From Acidobacteriaceae bacterium (GTDB taxonomy: Bacteria > Acidobacteriota > Terriglobia > Terriglobales > Acidobacteriaceae): a DNA stretch of 53,422 nt. The position numbers were made by a program, and so were the translations under genes. Of this stretch, positions 52,085-53,422 are shown in pieces. The first letter of the stretch is position 1; every line of letters starts with the position of its first letter. The stretch covers positions 2,888-56,309 of the forward strand of contig PMWW01000107.1 in NCBI GenBank assembly GCA_003165795.1. Direction: 5' to 3'. A model generated the notes under the pieces. The model saw only the letters and a list, made by a program, of their open reading frames with translations, did not search any database and was not told the origin of the DNA.

Positions 52085-53422
52085 TCAGTAGAGACGGCCA
52101 CTCCAGGCCGGTTCGTACTCAGGCTCGGGCAGTTGCGCAGGAGGCTCCTCGATCTTCTCCCGCAGGTCTTGGGGAGGACGCTGGTCGCGCGCGATGAAGC
52201 TGAGCGCGGTAATCAAACCGGCCACAATGGGTATGTTCACGTCATAGCCAAAACTCTCGAAGAACGCCACCGTAACCATAACGAGAAATGCGGCTTGCAG
52301 CGTTTTCGCCATTACCCGCACGTCCTTAGTGACATACTTCTTGCGAATGATGGACGACAGTACCCTCCAGCACTGAACCAGAAATGCCACATAGATTAAA
52401 AGACCGGTGATGCCCATCTCGCTCGACAACTCGGTGTAGGTATTGTGGGTAACGTGCCAAAGCCCGTAGGGTTCACCGCGCTGGATGGCAAGGCCGTTCT
52501 GTGCCACCTGAAAATTGCCCGGACCGACTCCGAAGAACGGGTGGTTGAGGGTCAGGGTAATACTGTCCAGCAGTAGTTCCAGCCGCGCGTCGCTGGAGCC
52601 GGAAGCATCAATTTCGGATGCCGTCAACTGCGAAGGGTCCTTCTTCTCAAATAACGTTGTGTAACGGTCGCGAAGCTGCTTTGGCATCATCATCACCAGC
52701 CCCACCAACAGGATAGGCACGGCGACGATCATCTTGGCGCGGGTGGCTCCCGAGGACCGGAAGAAGACGTAGAGAAACAGAACGGCTGCGCCGATCAGAA
52801 GCGCGCGCGATCCCGTCCTCGACAGCGCCAAGAGCACAGGAAAGGCAAAGCCTACGGCGATGACCTTCCGCGTTCCTCCGCCTTGCAAGAAGAGGTAGGC
52901 TAGGAAGATCAATCCCACCAGCAAAGTCCACGCCAAGTCATTGGAGTTCGAATAGCGCCCTCCCGGCATACTCAAACGTCCGTCCTCAGAGTACCGGTGG
53001 AGCACCAACGCCATGGTGCCAAGCAAGCCTACGCCATAGGCAATCGTGTGGAAAATCTTCTTGCTCTCCGCGGCCGTTGAAATCAAGCCCGCCGTGAGCA
53101 CGAACGCCAGGAACGACTTAGACCAGTAATCTTCAAAAATCACCAGGCTGCCGCCGCGCCAAATTGCCAGCGGAATGCAGATGATGAACCAAACCGTAAA
53201 CAGCGTCAGTGCCTTGCCAATGGGGCTGGATACCACCTTCATGAACCGTCCGGTGACGCCGACCGCAAGCAACCCCAGTGCCCCGATAAAAAACAGGGGA
53301 CGCAGGTCACGAACCACGGGAGTGAACTCGGGAAGCCCGGTGAAAACGGCGAACAGGAACACTACAAGGATGGGAAATACGGCACTAAGGATGGCATCCG
53401 GTCGCCGCTGCTGGATGGAATC
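52085..53422 (-). CDS. O-antigen ligase/polymerase-like membrane protein (partial, 5' end beyond window)
   Basis: The reading frame stays open to the right edge, so the start lies outside; at least 445 aa are visible. Around ten TM segments. The Wzy_C/O-antigen-ligase region is recognisable by RTGSRALLIGAAVLFLYVF, HPFFGVGPGNF and VTHNTYTELSSEMGITGLLIYVAFL. It polymerises or ligates lipid-linked glycan at the periplasmic face. It is followed one base later by asnB. A GTG at 53362 exists, but upstream codons continue hydrophobic (DAILSAVFPILVV), so the true start is probably earlier. Confidence 0.84.
   Translation of the reverse strand, partial: DSIQQRRPDAILSAVFPILVVFLFAVFTGLPEFTPVVRDLRPLFFIGALGLLAVGVTGRFMKVVSSPIGKALTLFTVWFIICIPLAIWRGGSLVIFEDYWSKSFLAFVLTAGLISTAAESKKIFHTIAYGVGLLGTMALVLHRYSEDGRLSMPGGRYSNSNDLAWTLLVGLIFLAYLFLQGGGTRKVIAVGFAFPVLLALSRTGSRALLIGAAVLFLYVFFRSSGATRAKMIVAVPILLVGLVMMMPKQLRDRYTTLFEKKDPSQLTASEIDASGSSDARLELLLDSITLTLNHPFFGVGPGNFQVAQNGLAIQRGEPYGLWHVTHNTYTELSSEMGITGLLIYVAFLVQCWRVLSSIIRKKYVTKDVRVMAKTLQAAFLVMVTVAFFESFGYDVNIPIVAGLITALSFIARDQRPPQDLREKIEEPPAQLPEPEYEPAWSGRLY

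Overview
The window looks like a chromosomal segment of an Acidobacteriota bacterium (Terriglobia / Koribacter-like). The reasons are a very large TonB-dependent receptor with an N-terminal carboxypeptidase-regulatory-like domain (Oar type), a TonB homologue remnant of the acidobacterial kind, GC-rich coding sequence, an exosortase/EpsI/TPR-lipoprotein set, and several families of palindromic intergenic repeats. This placement is inference from protein families; no rRNA or other marker gene is present. I found no tRNA, rRNA, CRISPR array, prophage or transposase gene.

Left part (1-16 kb): a membrane-anchored SAM methyltransferase and a secreted LVIVD-repeat protein on the minus strand. Next come a plus-strand cyclase-family hydrolase, an MFS transporter and a methylmalonate-semialdehyde dehydrogenase. 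Upstream of the cyclase lie two tandem CRP-like boxes (GTGA-N6-TCAC) exactly 21 bp apart. Then, on the minus strand, a stand-alone TreZ, the Oar-like outer-membrane receptor and a methylmalonyl-CoA mutase catalytic subunit without its B12 domain.

Middle (16-36 kb): mostly housekeeping and intermediary metabolism: GlgC, a deoxynucleoside kinase, a polysaccharide deacetylase, HemL, an S41-family protein, a VOC protein, CoaD, an aminotransferase, ManA, ManC, a phosphohexomutase, PruA, a Rieske oxygenase and a membrane-anchored AlbA_2 protein. Three oddities stand out. (i) A HigB-like toxin is fused in frame to its HigA antitoxin and lacks the toxin C-terminus; it sits behind a promoter that overlaps two operator palindromes and would give a leaderless mRNA. 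(ii) The S41 'C-terminal processing protease' lacks both catalytic residues. (iii) Two genes (DUF418-type and TonB-type) are truncated next to inverted-repeat elements.

Right part (36-53.4 kb), all minus strand: a surface-polysaccharide and exosortase locus. In transcription order from the right edge it holds an O-antigen-ligase/polymerase-like protein (cut by the window edge), an AsnB-type amidotransferase, a GT4 glycosyltransferase, a nucleotide-sugar dehydrogenase, an SDR epimerase, a GT2 glycosyltransferase, an AlgD-like dehydrogenase, a heparinase II/III-type protein, a WbpA/WecC-like dehydrogenase, and then exosortase, EpsI and a TPR lipoprotein ending at a strong terminator. With ManA, the phosphohexomutase and ManC encoded 10-15 kb away, the window could carry the route from fructose-6-P to GDP-mannuronate. 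Three different sugar-nucleotide dehydrogenases plus an amidotransferase suggest a uronic-acid-rich, possibly amidated exopolysaccharide.

Dispersed through the window are about seven non-coding palindromic elements. Two of them (25458-25598 and 48714-48858) are clearly copies of one ~145-bp MITE-like unit whose internal hairpin stems differ in sequence but keep perfect pairing.
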